The translations under genes and the position numbers were made by a program. The notes under the pieces are model-generated. The model ran no database searches and was not told where the DNA came from. It saw only the letters and a list, made by a program, of their open reading frames with translations. A DNA stretch of 64,000 nt from JANWVO01 sp037446555 (GTDB lineage: Bacteria; Acidobacteriota; Terriglobia; Bryobacterales; Bryobacteraceae): contig JBBIIK010000009.1 of assembly GCA_037446555.1 (NCBI GenBank), forward strand, positions 27,540 through 91,539, in the 5' to 3' direction. Of this stretch, positions 8,022 to 18,285 are shown piece after piece (within the stretch, counting starts at the first letter, position 1; each line of letters starts with the position of its first letter).

Positions 8022-9230
8022 GCAAAGCGGCGGTTCAGCAGCAGCCAAACGCTGAAGCCCGCCAAAGGCACGCCGGCTGCCGCAAAGAAGGCGGCATCCC
8101 ACGCCCGCAGATCCATCAGCCGACCGAACACGGGCATCGTCAACGCCACCACCGCCCCATGACCCGGCGCCCAGTCCCGCCATCAGCCCTGCGTGGGCCG
8201 GCGCCACCACGCGAGTGGCGTAAGCGAGCCTCACGATCACATTGCCGCCCGCGATGAACATCGCCCAGAACAGCGACACGAGGAGCCCTCCGAACGATTC
8301 CGCCCGCGCGCCGAAGGCGAGCGGAACCGTTCCCGCCATCGCCGCGAGCGTCAGCCAGCGAAATACCGGCACCACATCGGCGCGCCCGCGCGCCAGCCGG
8401 TCCGCCATCCAGCCCCAGAAAAAGTAGCCGCACTCCCACCCGAGCGGCGGAATCCAGAGCACGGCGCCAATCTCGGTTTGCGACTTGCCCCACGCGCGCC
8501 CGAAGTACAGCGGCGCCTGGTAGAGCACAAAGGCCAGCGGCAGGCATCCCAGCGCGTAAGAGGCGACAAAGGCCCACAGGCGGCGGTCGCGCCATTCGAG
8601 CCGTTCCGCCTGCCGCGCTTCTGCCGCGTGCAGCGCGCGCAACTCCGCCCGCCGGCTCACGCGCCCCCAAAGCAGCAACCACGCGCCGCCGATGAGTCCG
8701 GTAAACAGAAACGCGGCGCGCCATCCGAAGGCGGCGTAGATCGGCGTTACGATCACCGGTGTGAGCACCGCGCCCAGCGAACCGCCGCTGTAAGCCAGCG
8801 CGGCGCCGCGGCTGCGCAGCCCCTCCGGCAGCGTCTGCACCACTGTACGCAGACCGCCTGGAAAGGTAGCCCCTTCGCCGAAGCCCAGCAGCGCACGGGC
8901 GGCGGCGAAGCTCCAGAAGCTGAACAGAAACGCATGGGCGGCGTTGGCCGCCGTCCACAACGACACCGCCACGCCCATGCCGCGGCGTGCGCCGGCGCGG
9001 TCCAGCCAGCGGCCCCAAAGCGGATTGCCGGCCATGTTAGCCACCGAGAAGGCGGAGAGAATCCAGCCGTACTGCTCGGCGCTCAGCCGGCATTCGGCGA
9101 GGATCGTCGGCGCCAGCAGGGCCAGCGTGTTGCGGTCGATGTAGCTGATCAGCGACGCAAGCAGCATCGTCGCCGCCGGCGCCCACACGGCGGCGGCATC
9201 GCGCAGCTTGCGCGATGGAGGCTTGCTCAC
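7958..9230 (-). pseudogene. MFS transporter, frameshifted near the C-terminus
   Basis: From ATG 9230 the frame encodes a clear major facilitator protein. It has membrane helices, an SYIDRNTLA start of helix 1 and a loop with GNPLWGRWLDRAGARRG, and it resembles the anion:cation/hexuronate symporter group. At 8155-8158 (a GGGG run on the minus strand) the frame breaks. The true C-terminal helices (VALTMPVFGRLMDLRAW and a final AAAGVPLAGFSVWLLL segment) continue in another frame to a stop at 7958. One extra G explains this. It could be a real frameshift or a sequencing error. The start overlaps the stop of the upstream deacetylase (ATGA). Confidence 0.78.
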
Positions 9231-9943
9231 GGCCCCGTGGCGCCTCCCCGCGGGGCGAGCATCTCGCTGACGGTGAGAAATTCGTATCCTTCGTCCAGCC
9301 AGCGCGGCAGGAGCTGCTCCAGCGCGCCCAGCGTGGTGGAGCTGTCGGGCGAGTGGTGCATCTCGCGCCCGTCATGAAAACACAGGATCGCGCCCGGCAC
9401 AACCCGCGGCGCCACGTGCGCCACGACGCCCGCTGCGTCGAGCGCATAATCGCGCGCGAGCACCGTCCAGGCGACGTGCTTCAGCCCGAGCTCGCGCAGC
9501 ACGCCGCGCAGGCCGAACCAGCGCACTCCGTAAGGGGCGCGGAACAGCCGGGGCGGTGCTCCCGCCAGGAGCGTCAGCGATTCCTGCGCGCGCGCGATTT
9601 CATCGCGAATGAACTGCGGGCTCCGCAGCCAGAGCCCGTGGTGGCGGTCGGAGTGGTTGCCGATCTCGTGGCCCTCCTCCACGCAGCGGCGCACCGTGCG
9701 AGGCAGCCGCCGGGCGTGGTGGCCAAGCTGGAAGAACGTGGCTCGCACCCCATAGGTGTGCAGCAAGCTCAGCAGGTCGAGCGTCGATTCGCTGGGGCCG
9801 TCGTCAAAGGTGAGCGCCAGCGCGCGCCGTCCTTTCGGCCCCCGCCACACGGAGGGACAAAACAACTGTGCGGACCGCGCCCGCGCTCCCCAGGCGAGCG
9901 CGCCCCCGGTGGCAAGCAGCAGGCCGGCCGCTTCCGCCATCAT
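9227..9943 (-). CDS. Polysaccharide deacetylase, NodB homology domain
   Basis: This is a carbohydrate esterase family 4-type deacetylase. The NodB domain shows ALTFDDGPS (catalytic base and metal Asp), the zinc motif NHSDRHH (H-x3-H), RAPYG (motif 3) and a late FHDG motif with the second catalytic His. A hydrophobic N-terminal segment (AGLLLATGGALAW) may anchor it. I place the start at ATG 9943; a longer frame to 10027 adds a proline/glycine-rich stretch that runs into the gap terminator. It probably trims N-acetyl groups from peptidoglycan or an exopolysaccharide. It is translationally coupled to the MFS gene. Confidence 0.88.
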   Translation of the reverse strand: MMAEAAGLLLATGGALAWGARARSAQLFCPSVWRGPKGRRALALTFDDGPSESTLDLLSLLHTYGVRATFFQLGHHARRLPRTVRRCVEEGHEIGNHSDRHHGLWLRSPQFIRDEIARAQESLTLLAGAPPRLFRAPYGVRWFGLRGVLRELGLKHVAWTVLARDYALDAAGVVAHVAPRVVPGAILCFHDGREMHHSPDSSTTLGALEQLLPRWLDEGYEFLTVSEMLAPRGGATGP

Positions 9944-9982
9944 CGCCGCGAGTGTACCATGCCGGATTGTCCCGGAAACGCC

Positions 9983-10015
9983 GGAGCCCCGCCCGGCTTG
10001 CGCCGGCGGGGCTCC
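9983..10015 (-). terminator. Stem-loop after gap
   Basis: GGAGCCCCGC and its complement form a 14-bp GC-rich stem with one bulged base and a 4-base loop, starting 29 bp beyond the gap stop codon. The T-tract on the minus strand is weak (GGCGTTTCC), so termination may be partial. This is a prediction from sequence only. Confidence 0.5.
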
Positions 10016-10043
10016 ACGGGTCAACACAAAGGAGAAGGGCGGA

Positions 10044-11051
<1,008 letters not shown>

Positions 11052-11118
11052 TCAGGAGTATCCTCTCTGGAAGTAGAATGAAGAGCTCTCTTTTAGAATA
11101 TCAGAGGAGAGGACGGCC

Positions 11119-11928
11119 ATGACCCTCATACTGTACCTTTGCATCCTGCCACAGGTTCTGGCGGCCCAGCCGCAGCCTCCGTTCACGAAGCAGTACCTGC
11201 CGGTGAAGCCCTTCGAGCAGGCCGAAAACGAACGGCTCCTGAAGCTGTACGAAGGGCTGCGCGTGGCCGACGTCAACGACGGGCTCGACATCGCCGGACT
11301 GGCCAACGTGATGATCATGGATCCGGGCATTCTGCCCATGTGGCGCGACGAGAAGGACTTCCGGCACCGAATCACAGGCATCGCAGTCACGCTGCGCATC
11401 GCGCCGGCGCAGGGCCGCACACCGGACTTTCCGACCCATGAGGCGTTCGCGAAGTGGGAAGGGCAGTGGTACAACCAGAAGACGCCGGAGGAGTTCGCCC
11501 GGTGGCTGAGTCCCGGCACGGTGCTGGTGATCGACGCGCAAGGGACGCGCGATTCCGGCTTCTGCGGATCCAACAACGCGCTGAACTGGACGTCGCGGGG
11601 CATGCGCGGCATCGTCACCAGCGGCGGATGCCGGGACTCGGACGAGAACATCCTCCAGCGCATCCCCATCTACCAGCGGCAATACACGCGCGGCATCAAC
11701 CCGGGGCGCGTGCTGGTGGAAAGCTACAACCAGCCAGTGTCTGTGGGCGGCGTGCTGGTGTTCCCGGGCGACGTTGTCGTCGCCGACAGCGACGGCGTCG
11801 TCGTGGTTCCGCGCGCGCAGGCGGCAAGGGTGGCGGAGGCGGCGCGAAAGATCCTTGAAGGCGACAAGAAGGCACGGCGCAGCCTTTACGAAAAGACGGG
11901 GCGCCCACTGGATCAAACAGTCAAGTGA
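11119..11928 (+). CDS. Exported RraA-like family protein
   Basis: The 269-aa protein has a short signal peptide (MTLILYLCILPQVLAAQ) and a GAGGAGAGGA ribosome binding site. The core matches the RraA/HMG-aldolase/oxaloacetate decarboxylase fold: RVADVNDGLD, then VLVIDAQG, GIVTSGGCRDSD and the late SVGGVLVFPGDVVVADSDGVVVVP. The Arg and Asp of G-G-C-R-D are the usual substrate and metal ligands. Databases often label such genes dimethylmenaquinone methyltransferase, which is a misnomer. An exported form could act on a periplasmic oxo-acid, but that is inference. Confidence 0.85.
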   Translation: MTLILYLCILPQVLAAQPQPPFTKQYLPVKPFEQAENERLLKLYEGLRVADVNDGLDIAGLANVMIMDPGILPMWRDEKDFRHRITGIAVTLRIAPAQGRTPDFPTHEAFAKWEGQWYNQKTPEEFARWLSPGTVLVIDAQGTRDSGFCGSNNALNWTSRGMRGIVTSGGCRDSDENILQRIPIYQRQYTRGINPGRVLVESYNQPVSVGGVLVFPGDVVVADSDGVVVVPRAQAARVAEAARKILEGDKKARRSLYEKTGRPLDQTVK

Positions 11929-11943
11929 TCCAACGGCTCCGCA

Positions 11944-13890
11944 TCAGGTGCGGTGCGCGTCTTCGAGGTACGTGTAGCCGTACAGCCCTTCTTCATAAAA
12001 CTTGAGCAGCCGCCCGCTCACTTCGTAGCCGATCTTGCCCGCCATGACGGCTTCTTCCACGTCGCGGCGGAACTGTTCCAGCAGATGCGAAGAGCTGAAC
12101 TGGACATAGGCGAGCACTTCTTTCACGCTGTCGCCGCGGATCACCGCCTCAAGCACGGGCTTGTTCTGGTCGTTTACGCGCACGTGTACGGCATGCGTAT
12201 CCCCGAAAAGATTGTGCAGGTCTCCCAGGATCTCCTGGTAAGCGCCAACCAGAAAGGCGCCCAGGTAATAGGGCTCGCCGTTGAACGGATGCAGAGGGAG
12301 CGTCTTCTTCACGTCGCGGCGGTCGATGAACTGATCCACCTTGCCATCACTGTCGCAGCTGATGTCGCCAAGCACAGCATGCCTCGTGGGGCGCTGCCGC
12401 AGGCGGTGGATGGGCATGATCGGAAACAGTTGTTTCACCGCCCAGCTGTCCGGCATGCTCTGGAAGAGCGAGAAGTTGCAGAAATAGGTATCGGAGAGCA
12501 TGCTCTCCAGCCCTTCCAGCTCCTCCGGGAAGACATCGAGCTGCTTGGCCAGGGAGAACACGCGCCGGCAGATCAGCCAGTAGAGGTTCTCCGCCAGGCA
12601 CCGCTGCCGCAACGGCAGGTAGCCGAGGCTGAACAGATTCAGCGCCGAGTCCAGCGCCTGCTGGGCGTCATGGAAACTCTCGAGCAGATTCTTCAGGCTG
12701 AGGTTGCGGTACGTCTCCAGCAGATCCACCAGCGGCTGTTCGGCGTCTTCGGGCAACTCCTCGGGCACCTGCTCCTCGCCGAAGCCGCTCACGCCCAGGA
12801 CGTTGAAGACAAGCACGCTGTGGTAGGCGGCAATGGCGCGCCCGCTCTCGCTCATGATCACCGGGTGGGGCACTTCCGCCTCGTCGCAGACGTTCTGGAC
12901 GTGGTAGATGATGTCGTTGGCGTACTCCTGAAGCGTGTAGTTGACGCTCGACTCGAAATCGGTCTGCGAGCCGTCGTAGTCAATGCCCAAACCGCCGCCG
13001 ACGTCGAGGATCTCCAGCCCCGCGCCCTGCTTCTTCAGGTCCACATACACGCGCGCCGCCTCGATGACGGCGCCCTTGATGTGGCGGATGTTGGTGATCT
13101 GGCTGCCGAGATGGAAGTGCAGCAGCTTCAGGCAGTCTTCCATCCCGAGCATTCTCATCGTCTCCAGAGCCCGCATCGCTTCCGAGACGGTGAGCCCGAA
13201 CTTGGAGCGGTAGCCGCCGGACGACTTCCACCGCCCGGCGCCGCGGCTTGCCAGCTTGATGCGGATCCCGATGGAGGGCCGCACCCCGAGCTTCTCCGCC
13301 TTCTGAAGAATGAGGTCGAGTTCGGTGTACTTCTCCACCACCGGAGTGATGTTGCGGCCGACCTTGCGCGCCAGCATGCACAGCTCGATGTACTCGTCAT
13401 CCTTGAAGCCGTTGCAGATGATCGGCGTATCATTGTCGGCGATAGCCATCACCGCCAGCAGCTCCGGTTTCGAGCCCGCCTCGAGGCCGAAGCCATACTG
13501 CCGCCCAAGGGCGTAGATCTCCTCGACGACCTGCCGCTGCTGGTTCACCTTGATCGGATAGACGCAGCAGTAGCCCCCCTGGTAGTTGTGGTCCCGGATA
13601 GCGGCGTCGAACACCTGCCACATCTCCTCGAGCTGGCGCCCGAGGATCTGCGGGAACCGCAGCAGCAGCGGCGGGACGATACCGCGTAGCACCAGCGTGT
13701 CAACCAGTTCTTTCAGGTCGACGTAACGCTGTGGCTCCTTGGTCGGATGGACGAGGACGTGTCCGTCCTCGCTGATCGAGAAGTAGCCCTTGCCCCACCG
13801 GTCGATGTCGTAGAGGTCCCGCGCGTCCGCCACCGTCCACCGGTCGGACGGCTCCCGCACGGGAGCAGCCTCGGGCAGCTTGAGATTCAA
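11944..13890 (-). CDS. speA: Biosynthetic arginine decarboxylase
   Basis: This PLP enzyme decarboxylates arginine to agmatine, the first step of polyamine synthesis. The 648 aa matches SpeA. The alanine-racemase-like barrel starts with GYCCVYPIKVNQQRQVVEEI, where the Lys binds PLP. The LHFHLGSQ motif and the glycine-rich phosphate-binding LDVGGGLGIDYDG follow. The C-terminal beta domain ends with the conserved YEEGLYGYTYLE. agmatine-processing genes are not adjacent. It converges on the RraA-like gene with only 15 bp between stops. Confidence 0.97.
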   Translation of the reverse strand: MNLKLPEAAPVREPSDRWTVADARDLYDIDRWGKGYFSISEDGHVLVHPTKEPQRYVDLKELVDTLVLRGIVPPLLLRFPQILGRQLEEMWQVFDAAIRDHNYQGGYCCVYPIKVNQQRQVVEEIYALGRQYGFGLEAGSKPELLAVMAIADNDTPIICNGFKDDEYIELCMLARKVGRNITPVVEKYTELDLILQKAEKLGVRPSIGIRIKLASRGAGRWKSSGGYRSKFGLTVSEAMRALETMRMLGMEDCLKLLHFHLGSQITNIRHIKGAVIEAARVYVDLKKQGAGLEILDVGGGLGIDYDGSQTDFESSVNYTLQEYANDIIYHVQNVCDEAEVPHPVIMSESGRAIAAYHSVLVFNVLGVSGFGEEQVPEELPEDAEQPLVDLLETYRNLSLKNLLESFHDAQQALDSALNLFSLGYLPLRQRCLAENLYWLICRRVFSLAKQLDVFPEELEGLESMLSDTYFCNFSLFQSMPDSWAVKQLFPIMPIHRLRQRPTRHAVLGDISCDSDGKVDQFIDRRDVKKTLPLHPFNGEPYYLGAFLVGAYQEILGDLHNLFGDTHAVHVRVNDQNKPVLEAVIRGDSVKEVLAYVQFSSSHLLEQFRRDVEEAVMAGKIGYEVSGRLLKFYEEGLYGYTYLEDAHRT

Positions 13891-13973
13891 TTCGGGTTCG
13901 AATGCCTCCGTCTACCAAGTGTGAATAAGATCGAGGGGAGGGAGCAACTCTTTTTTGGGGTCCGACCCGCAGA

Positions 13974-14339
13974 ATTCTGCTTCTGGGCGGACTGGGCGGC
14001 GCGGCGGGAGCGGAGCAGCCCTTGCTGGCGCCGTGCATTGCGTCCACGGCGGCGGACGGCGCGCTGCGCTTGGTGTTTCGTGCGCCGGCGCCGGCGCCGC
14101 CGAGGCGGGCGCGCATCGTTCTTCTTCTGCACCTGCGGGGAGAGCCCCCGGAGAGCGTGCTTCTGAACGGGAAGAAGGCGCCTTTGGCTTCCCGCGCGCG
14201 GAGGTGGGCCACGGCGTTGCTGCCGCCCGGCATCGGCTGGGAGCGCATCACGGTGGCGCCGGGCGCGCCCTTTGACGGCTGTTCGGATCCCGCCCGCGCT
14301 CCGTATCTCGTCTTTGAGCCCGGGCCACGGGCAAAGTAG
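13974..14339 (+). CDS. Possible exported protein with unclear start
   Basis: The frame is open from 13929 to the stop at 14337-14339. It contains a signal-peptide-like stretch (RRILLLGGLGGAAGAEQP, beginning about 13968) and then a beta-rich C-terminus (ALRLVFRAP, ARIVLLLHL, APYLVFEPG). No ATG, GTG or TTG precedes the hydrophobic stretch in frame. The candidates are a non-canonical ATT 13974 or CTG 13977, or a TTG at 14022 that would skip the signal. A strong purine stretch (GGGGAGGGAG, 13935-13944) lies upstream. It could be a decayed or frameshifted gene. I do not recognise the family. Confidence 0.4.
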   Translation: MLLLGGLGGAAGAEQPLLAPCIASTAADGALRLVFRAPAPAPPRRARIVLLLHLRGEPPESVLLNGKKAPLASRARRWATALLPPGIGWERITVAPGAPFDGCSDPARAPYLVFEPGPRAK

Positions 14340-14349
14340 AATCTTCAGC

Positions 14350-15123
14350 ATGCCGGAACTGCCGCTGGCCAACAGGCTCGCTCTCGTGACAGGCGCCAGC
14401 AAGGGCGTGGGCAAGGGTATTGCGCTCGAGTTGGCCCGCCGTGGCGCGGACGTCGCCGTGAACTACCACTCCGACGCCGCAGGCGCGGAGGCGACTGTTG
14501 AGGAGATTCGCGCGCTCGGGCGCGACGCGTTCGCCGTGCAGGCCGACGTCTCCTCGCGGGAGCAGGTGGCCGCCATGTTCGAACGCGTGCTCGCCATCCG
14601 TGGACGGCTCTACATCCTCGTCAACAACGCCGGCATCCAGACCTGGAAGCCGCTGCTCGAACTCACAGAAGAAGAGTGGGACCGCGTGCTGGATGTGAAC
14701 CTGAAAGGCTGCTTCCTCTGCACGCAGCGGGCGGCGCGCGCGATGAAGGACTCGGGCGGCGGAGTGATCGTCAACATCGGTTCCGGATGCAACAAGTGGC
14801 CGTTCCCGAACCTGGTGAACTACACGGCGTCGAAGGGCGGCATCGAACAGTTCACCAAAGTGGCGGCCGTGGAGTTAGGCCCTCACAGGATCCGCGTCAA
14901 CTGCGTCGCCCCTGGCGCCATCGAGATCGAGCGCACCAAGCAGGAAGCGGGCGACTACGCGGGCACCTGGTCGCGCCTCACACCCCTGCGCCGCATCGGG
15001 CTGCCGTCGGACGTGGGCGCCGCCGTGGCCTTCCTCTGCGAAGACCGCGCCGAGTTCATCACCGGCCAGACGATCTGGGTAGACGGCGGGTTGTTCACCC
15101 GCCCCGTCTGGCCTTACGAATGA
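14350..15123 (+). CDS. SDR family NAD(P)-dependent oxidoreductase
   Basis: This 257-aa classical short-chain dehydrogenase starts at ATG 14350. Cofactor motif TGASKGVGKG lies near residue 16, NNAG near 96, and the catalytic Ser and Y-x3-K appear as NIGSG and YTASKGG. The C-terminus has the usual GQTIWVDGG. It resembles 3-oxoacyl-ACP reductase/glucose dehydrogenase-like members, but the substrate cannot be told. Its stop codon abuts the stop of the convergent polysaccharide deacetylase-like gene with no bases between. Confidence 0.93.
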   Translation: MPELPLANRLALVTGASKGVGKGIALELARRGADVAVNYHSDAAGAEATVEEIRALGRDAFAVQADVSSREQVAAMFERVLAIRGRLYILVNNAGIQTWKPLLELTEEEWDRVLDVNLKGCFLCTQRAARAMKDSGGGVIVNIGSGCNKWPFPNLVNYTASKGGIEQFTKVAAVELGPHRIRVNCVAPGAIEIERTKQEAGDYAGTWSRLTPLRRIGLPSDVGAAVAFLCEDRAEFITGQTIWVDGGLFTRPVWPYE

Positions 15124-16491
15124 TCAGCGCCTCAGCCGCGCCGGCTTCAGCGTCCACGCCTGCAACCGCGCCATCTCGAGCAACGCCTCCGGCGCGAAGC
15201 CCTTCGGGTGGATCACCCAGTTGTAGAGCCGCGCCGCGTCCCGCCCGGCACGCCGTTCGAAGTCCAGCCGCCCTTTCCGCAACTCCACGGGCCCCTTTCC
15301 GCCATCGGCAGCCAGGGTGGCGGCGAAGTCCTCGAGCGAAATACGCCGGCTGCCGATCCACACCGAGTCCGGAAGGCGCCCGTGGGCGCGGATGAATTCT
15401 GCCGCCTCCTGCCGCGCGCGGTCGAAAGCGGCGCGCGGGATCTGCGGCTCCTCCCAGGTAGTGGACACGCGGCGCAACGGACCGTCCACATGCTGCGGTT
15501 CGAGCCCCAGCAGATTCACCAGAAGATCGGCGGCGGAGAATCCTTCGTGCGCGTCCAGGCTTTCGGCCAGCCGCCGCGCCAGCCCCGCAGGCGGCGCGGC
15601 GTCGCGGGGCTCGAACAGTGCGATGGCCTCGCGCGCGGTGACGATCCGCAGGTTCGGCGTGCGCCGCACATGGTCCACCCAGTCGAAGAAGATCCGGAAC
15701 GCCTGCTCCCGCGACACCGGGCTCCGCAGCGGCGGCTTCCGCCACTCGCTGCGTTCGGGATTCGCCCCGTGCGAGAAGTTCACTCCATCCCAGAACTGCG
15801 TGGTGACCCACTCGGTGGGGTGATAGTAAGTCTGCAGAACTCCGCCGCCGAGCCGCCGCGCGGATTCCACCGCCTCGTCGAAACGCCTTTTCGCCGCTTC
15901 CAGCGTCGCAGGGTCGTTCAGCTCCGCCCGCACCGTGTGCCGGCCCAGGTTGAAGATGTACAGCAAGCCGCCGTACCAGAAGGGCTGGCCGTCGAAGCCC
16001 ACCTGCCCGGCATCGTCCATGTAGACTTTCACACCCCACGAGCGCAGGGCGAGGTTCACCTGCGGCGCCCAGGAGTTGCCTGGCTGCCCGTAGCAACTCG
16101 GGGGCAGCCCGAAAAGCTTTTCAAGCAGCAGGAAGCCGCTCTTCTCGCGGCGCGTGAATTCGGCGGCACCATCCAGCAGGCCCATCGACTCCAGGTACTC
16201 GGCGGGCGCGGGATGAATGCTGTGGAACTCGGTGTGGTAGCCGATGTCGTGCGCGGCAAGCGCGCGGATCACATCCTGGCGCCCGCGTTGAACCCACACG
16301 CGCGCTTTCTCGCCGACGATCTTGAACGTCGCGCGCACGCCGCGCTCGCGGAGCCCTTCGGCAATCCGCAGAGCCGCGTCGTCGGAGCTTGGCTCGATGT
16401 AATCCTCGGTGTCGAACCACAGCAGCCAGTACACCGGGGGCTGTGCAGACACAGCAGCGGAGAGCAGCACGAGCAAACAGAGAAGACGCAT
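15124..16491 (-). CDS. Exported polysaccharide deacetylase-like protein
   Basis: The 455-aa protein has a signal peptide (MRLLCLLVLLSAAVSAQ). A NodB-like barrel follows, with WFDTEDYIEP (catalytic/metal Asp region), ATFKIVGEKA and YHTEFHS, whose H-x3-H fits the zinc site. YGQPGNSWAPQ is a diverged motif 3. The C-terminal ~180 residues are outside the deacetylase fold and not recognised. The first-motif change (DTED rather than DDGP) is typical of a deacetylase-like subgroup that may act on uncommon substrates. It sits 3 bp downstream of the P1 peptidase gene on the same strand. Confidence 0.82.
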   Translation of the reverse strand: MRLLCLLVLLSAAVSAQPPVYWLLWFDTEDYIEPSSDDAALRIAEGLRERGVRATFKIVGEKARVWVQRGRQDVIRALAAHDIGYHTEFHSIHPAPAEYLESMGLLDGAAEFTRREKSGFLLLEKLFGLPPSCYGQPGNSWAPQVNLALRSWGVKVYMDDAGQVGFDGQPFWYGGLLYIFNLGRHTVRAELNDPATLEAAKRRFDEAVESARRLGGGVLQTYYHPTEWVTTQFWDGVNFSHGANPERSEWRKPPLRSPVSREQAFRIFFDWVDHVRRTPNLRIVTAREAIALFEPRDAAPPAGLARRLAESLDAHEGFSAADLLVNLLGLEPQHVDGPLRRVSTTWEEPQIPRAAFDRARQEAAEFIRAHGRLPDSVWIGSRRISLEDFAATLAADGGKGPVELRKGRLDFERRAGRDAARLYNWVIHPKGFAPEALLEMARLQAWTLKPARLRR

Positions 16492-16494
16492 GGT

Positions 16495-17445
16495 TCACCC
16501 CGCAAGTCCCGGCACGCCGCCGAGCGTCCTGGCGTGGCGCACGGCGCGCAGAATGGCCTCGGCGACCGCCTCCGCAGCGGCGACGCCGAGCGCATCCGGA
16601 CGAGCTTCCAGCGCCCCCGCTGACAAACCAATGCACAGATCTCCATCCACAGAGGTATGCACGGGCGAGATGGCACGCACCAGCCCCTGCTGGCCCATCT
16701 GCGCGAGCCGCGCCGCCTGTACCTTGTTGAGCCGCGCATTGGTGGCGACCACGGCCAGCGTCGTGTTGCGGCCGGGGATCGAAGGCGCCGCGCGGGTCTT
16801 CATCAGCGCCGCGGAATTGGCGAATTCCTTCGATCCGGGCGACTTGCGCGTGCCTGCGACAATGCGCCCCGTGCGCGGATCGATCACATCGCCCCAGGCG
16901 TTCACGGCCACCAGCGCGGAGACCTTCACACCGCCGCCCAGCTCCACCGTGAACGTCCCGACGCCTCCCTTCATCGCATGGGCCAGCCCCAGCGCCTTGC
17001 CGACTGTGGCGCCCGTGCCCGCCCCGGCGCTTCCTTCTTCCACAGGGCCATCGTTCGCCGCAGCGGCTGCAGCCTCGCCCATCTCGCGCGTGGGCCGCAC
17101 GTTCGCCTTTCCAACTGCGAGATCGTAGAGAATCGCGCACGGCACGATCGGCACCACCGCCGCGCCGGTCTGGAAGCCGACGCCTTTCTGTTCGAGATAG
17201 CGCCTCACGCCGCTGGCCGCTTCCAATCCGAAGGCGCTGCCGCCAGCGAGCACCACGGCGTGCACATGCGGGGTCAGATGGAACGGGCTCATCACGTCCA
17301 TCTCTTCGGTGCCGGTGGCCCCGCCCCGGATGTCGACGCCGGCGACGGCGCCCTTCTCGCACAGGATCACCGTGCATCCGGTCAACGCCTCGAAGTCCGA
17401 AGCGTGGCCCACCCGCAGGCCGGCGATGTCGGTGAGTCCCTTCAT
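16495..17445 (-). CDS. P1 family (DmpA/NylC-like) self-processing peptidase/amidase
   Basis: This 316-aa N-terminal nucleophile hydrolase family includes DmpA aminopeptidase and NylC 6-aminohexanoate-oligomer hydrolase. Typical blocks are visible: GLRVGHASD, VDIRGGATGTEEMD, AVVLAGGSAFGLEAA, and the processing region GRNTTLAVVATNA. There the Asn227-Thr228 bond is the likely autocleavage site and Thr228 the nucleophile, by analogy to NylC. No signal peptide is seen, so it is cytoplasmic. The natural substrate is probably a peptide or amide but is not defined by context. Confidence 0.9.
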   Translation of the reverse strand: MKGLTDIAGLRVGHASDFEALTGCTVILCEKGAVAGVDIRGGATGTEEMDVMSPFHLTPHVHAVVLAGGSAFGLEAASGVRRYLEQKGVGFQTGAAVVPIVPCAILYDLAVGKANVRPTREMGEAAAAAANDGPVEEGSAGAGTGATVGKALGLAHAMKGGVGTFTVELGGGVKVSALVAVNAWGDVIDPRTGRIVAGTRKSPGSKEFANSAALMKTRAAPSIPGRNTTLAVVATNARLNKVQAARLAQMGQQGLVRAISPVHTSVDGDLCIGLSAGALEARPDALGVAAAEAVAEAILRAVRHARTLGGVPGLAG

Positions 17446-17520
17446 CAGCGTGAAATTCCCGGCTTTCCCGAGCCTTTGTAACCGCTATGCTAGCATCAAG
17501 TCAGCGAGAGGAACCGCCGC

Positions 17521-18279
17521 TTGCTGGATCTCCTCAAACGGCCCGTCTATACGTTCCAGGAGTTTGTCCTTCTCGCCATCCGCTCTTTCCGCGGCCTGTT
17601 CCGCAAGCCCGCCTATTGGGGCGACACCGTCATCCAGATGGACCTGATCGGCGTGGGAAGCCTGCCCGTCGTGGGCTTGACGGGCTTCTTCAGCGGCGCC
17701 GTGATGGCCTTGCAAATGGCGCGCGCTCTGCAAACATACGGGGCAACGTCGCAGGTGGGCACCATCGTGGCGATCACCATGGTGCGCGAGATGGGGCCCG
17801 TGCTCACCGCGCTGATGGTGGCGGGGCGCAATTCCTCGGGCATGGCCAGCGAGCTCGGCTCCATGAAGGTGACCGAGCAGATCGACGCCATGCGGGCTCT
17901 GGGAACCGATCCGGTCCTGAAACTGGTAAAGCCGCGGCTGCTGGCGACGGCCATCGTGCTGCCGCTGCTCACTGTGCTGGCCGATTTCCTCGGACTCGTG
18001 GGCGGATGGGTGGTGGCGTGCGTCATGCTGCAACTGACGCCCGGCGCGCAGTACTGGGAGACTGCATGGCGCGCCATCGAGTACAACGACATCGCGCAGG
18101 GGCTCCTCAAGCCCCTCTGCTTCGCCATCGTCCTTTCTCTGGTGGGATGCTATTACGGCATGCAGACCACAGGCGGAACGCAGGGCGTGGGCCGCTCGAC
18201 GACGCAGGCCGTGGTGGTGGCAAGCGTCTGGGTGGTGGTGCTCACCTTTATCATCGGCCGGATCTTCACGAAATTGTGA
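17521..18279 (+). CDS. mlaE: MlaE-type lipid ABC transporter permease
   Basis: The 252-aa protein belongs to the MlaE/YrbE permease family, which moves phospholipids between membranes. It has five or so membrane helices with the conserved GFFSGAVMALQ and MVREMGPVLTALMVAGR blocks, and then ELGSMKVTEQIDAMRALGTDP, the family signature loop. The start is TTG 17521, preceded by GAGAGGA. It is followed 6 bp later by the ATPase and then the MCE protein, giving a minimal Mla/Mce system. mlaB and mlaC are absent. Confidence 0.93.
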   Translation: MLDLLKRPVYTFQEFVLLAIRSFRGLFRKPAYWGDTVIQMDLIGVGSLPVVGLTGFFSGAVMALQMARALQTYGATSQVGTIVAITMVREMGPVLTALMVAGRNSSGMASELGSMKVTEQIDAMRALGTDPVLKLVKPRLLATAIVLPLLTVLADFLGLVGGWVVACVMLQLTPGAQYWETAWRAIEYNDIAQGLLKPLCFAIVLSLVGCYYGMQTTGGTQGVGRSTTQAVVVASVWVVVLTFIIGRIFTKL

Positions 18280-18285
18280 ATTGAG

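Noticed and set aside
13700..14414. Long minus-strand frames overlapping the speA start region
   Set aside because: They run antisense to the plus-strand frame, have Arg-rich biased composition and no domain, typical of GC-rich shadow frames.
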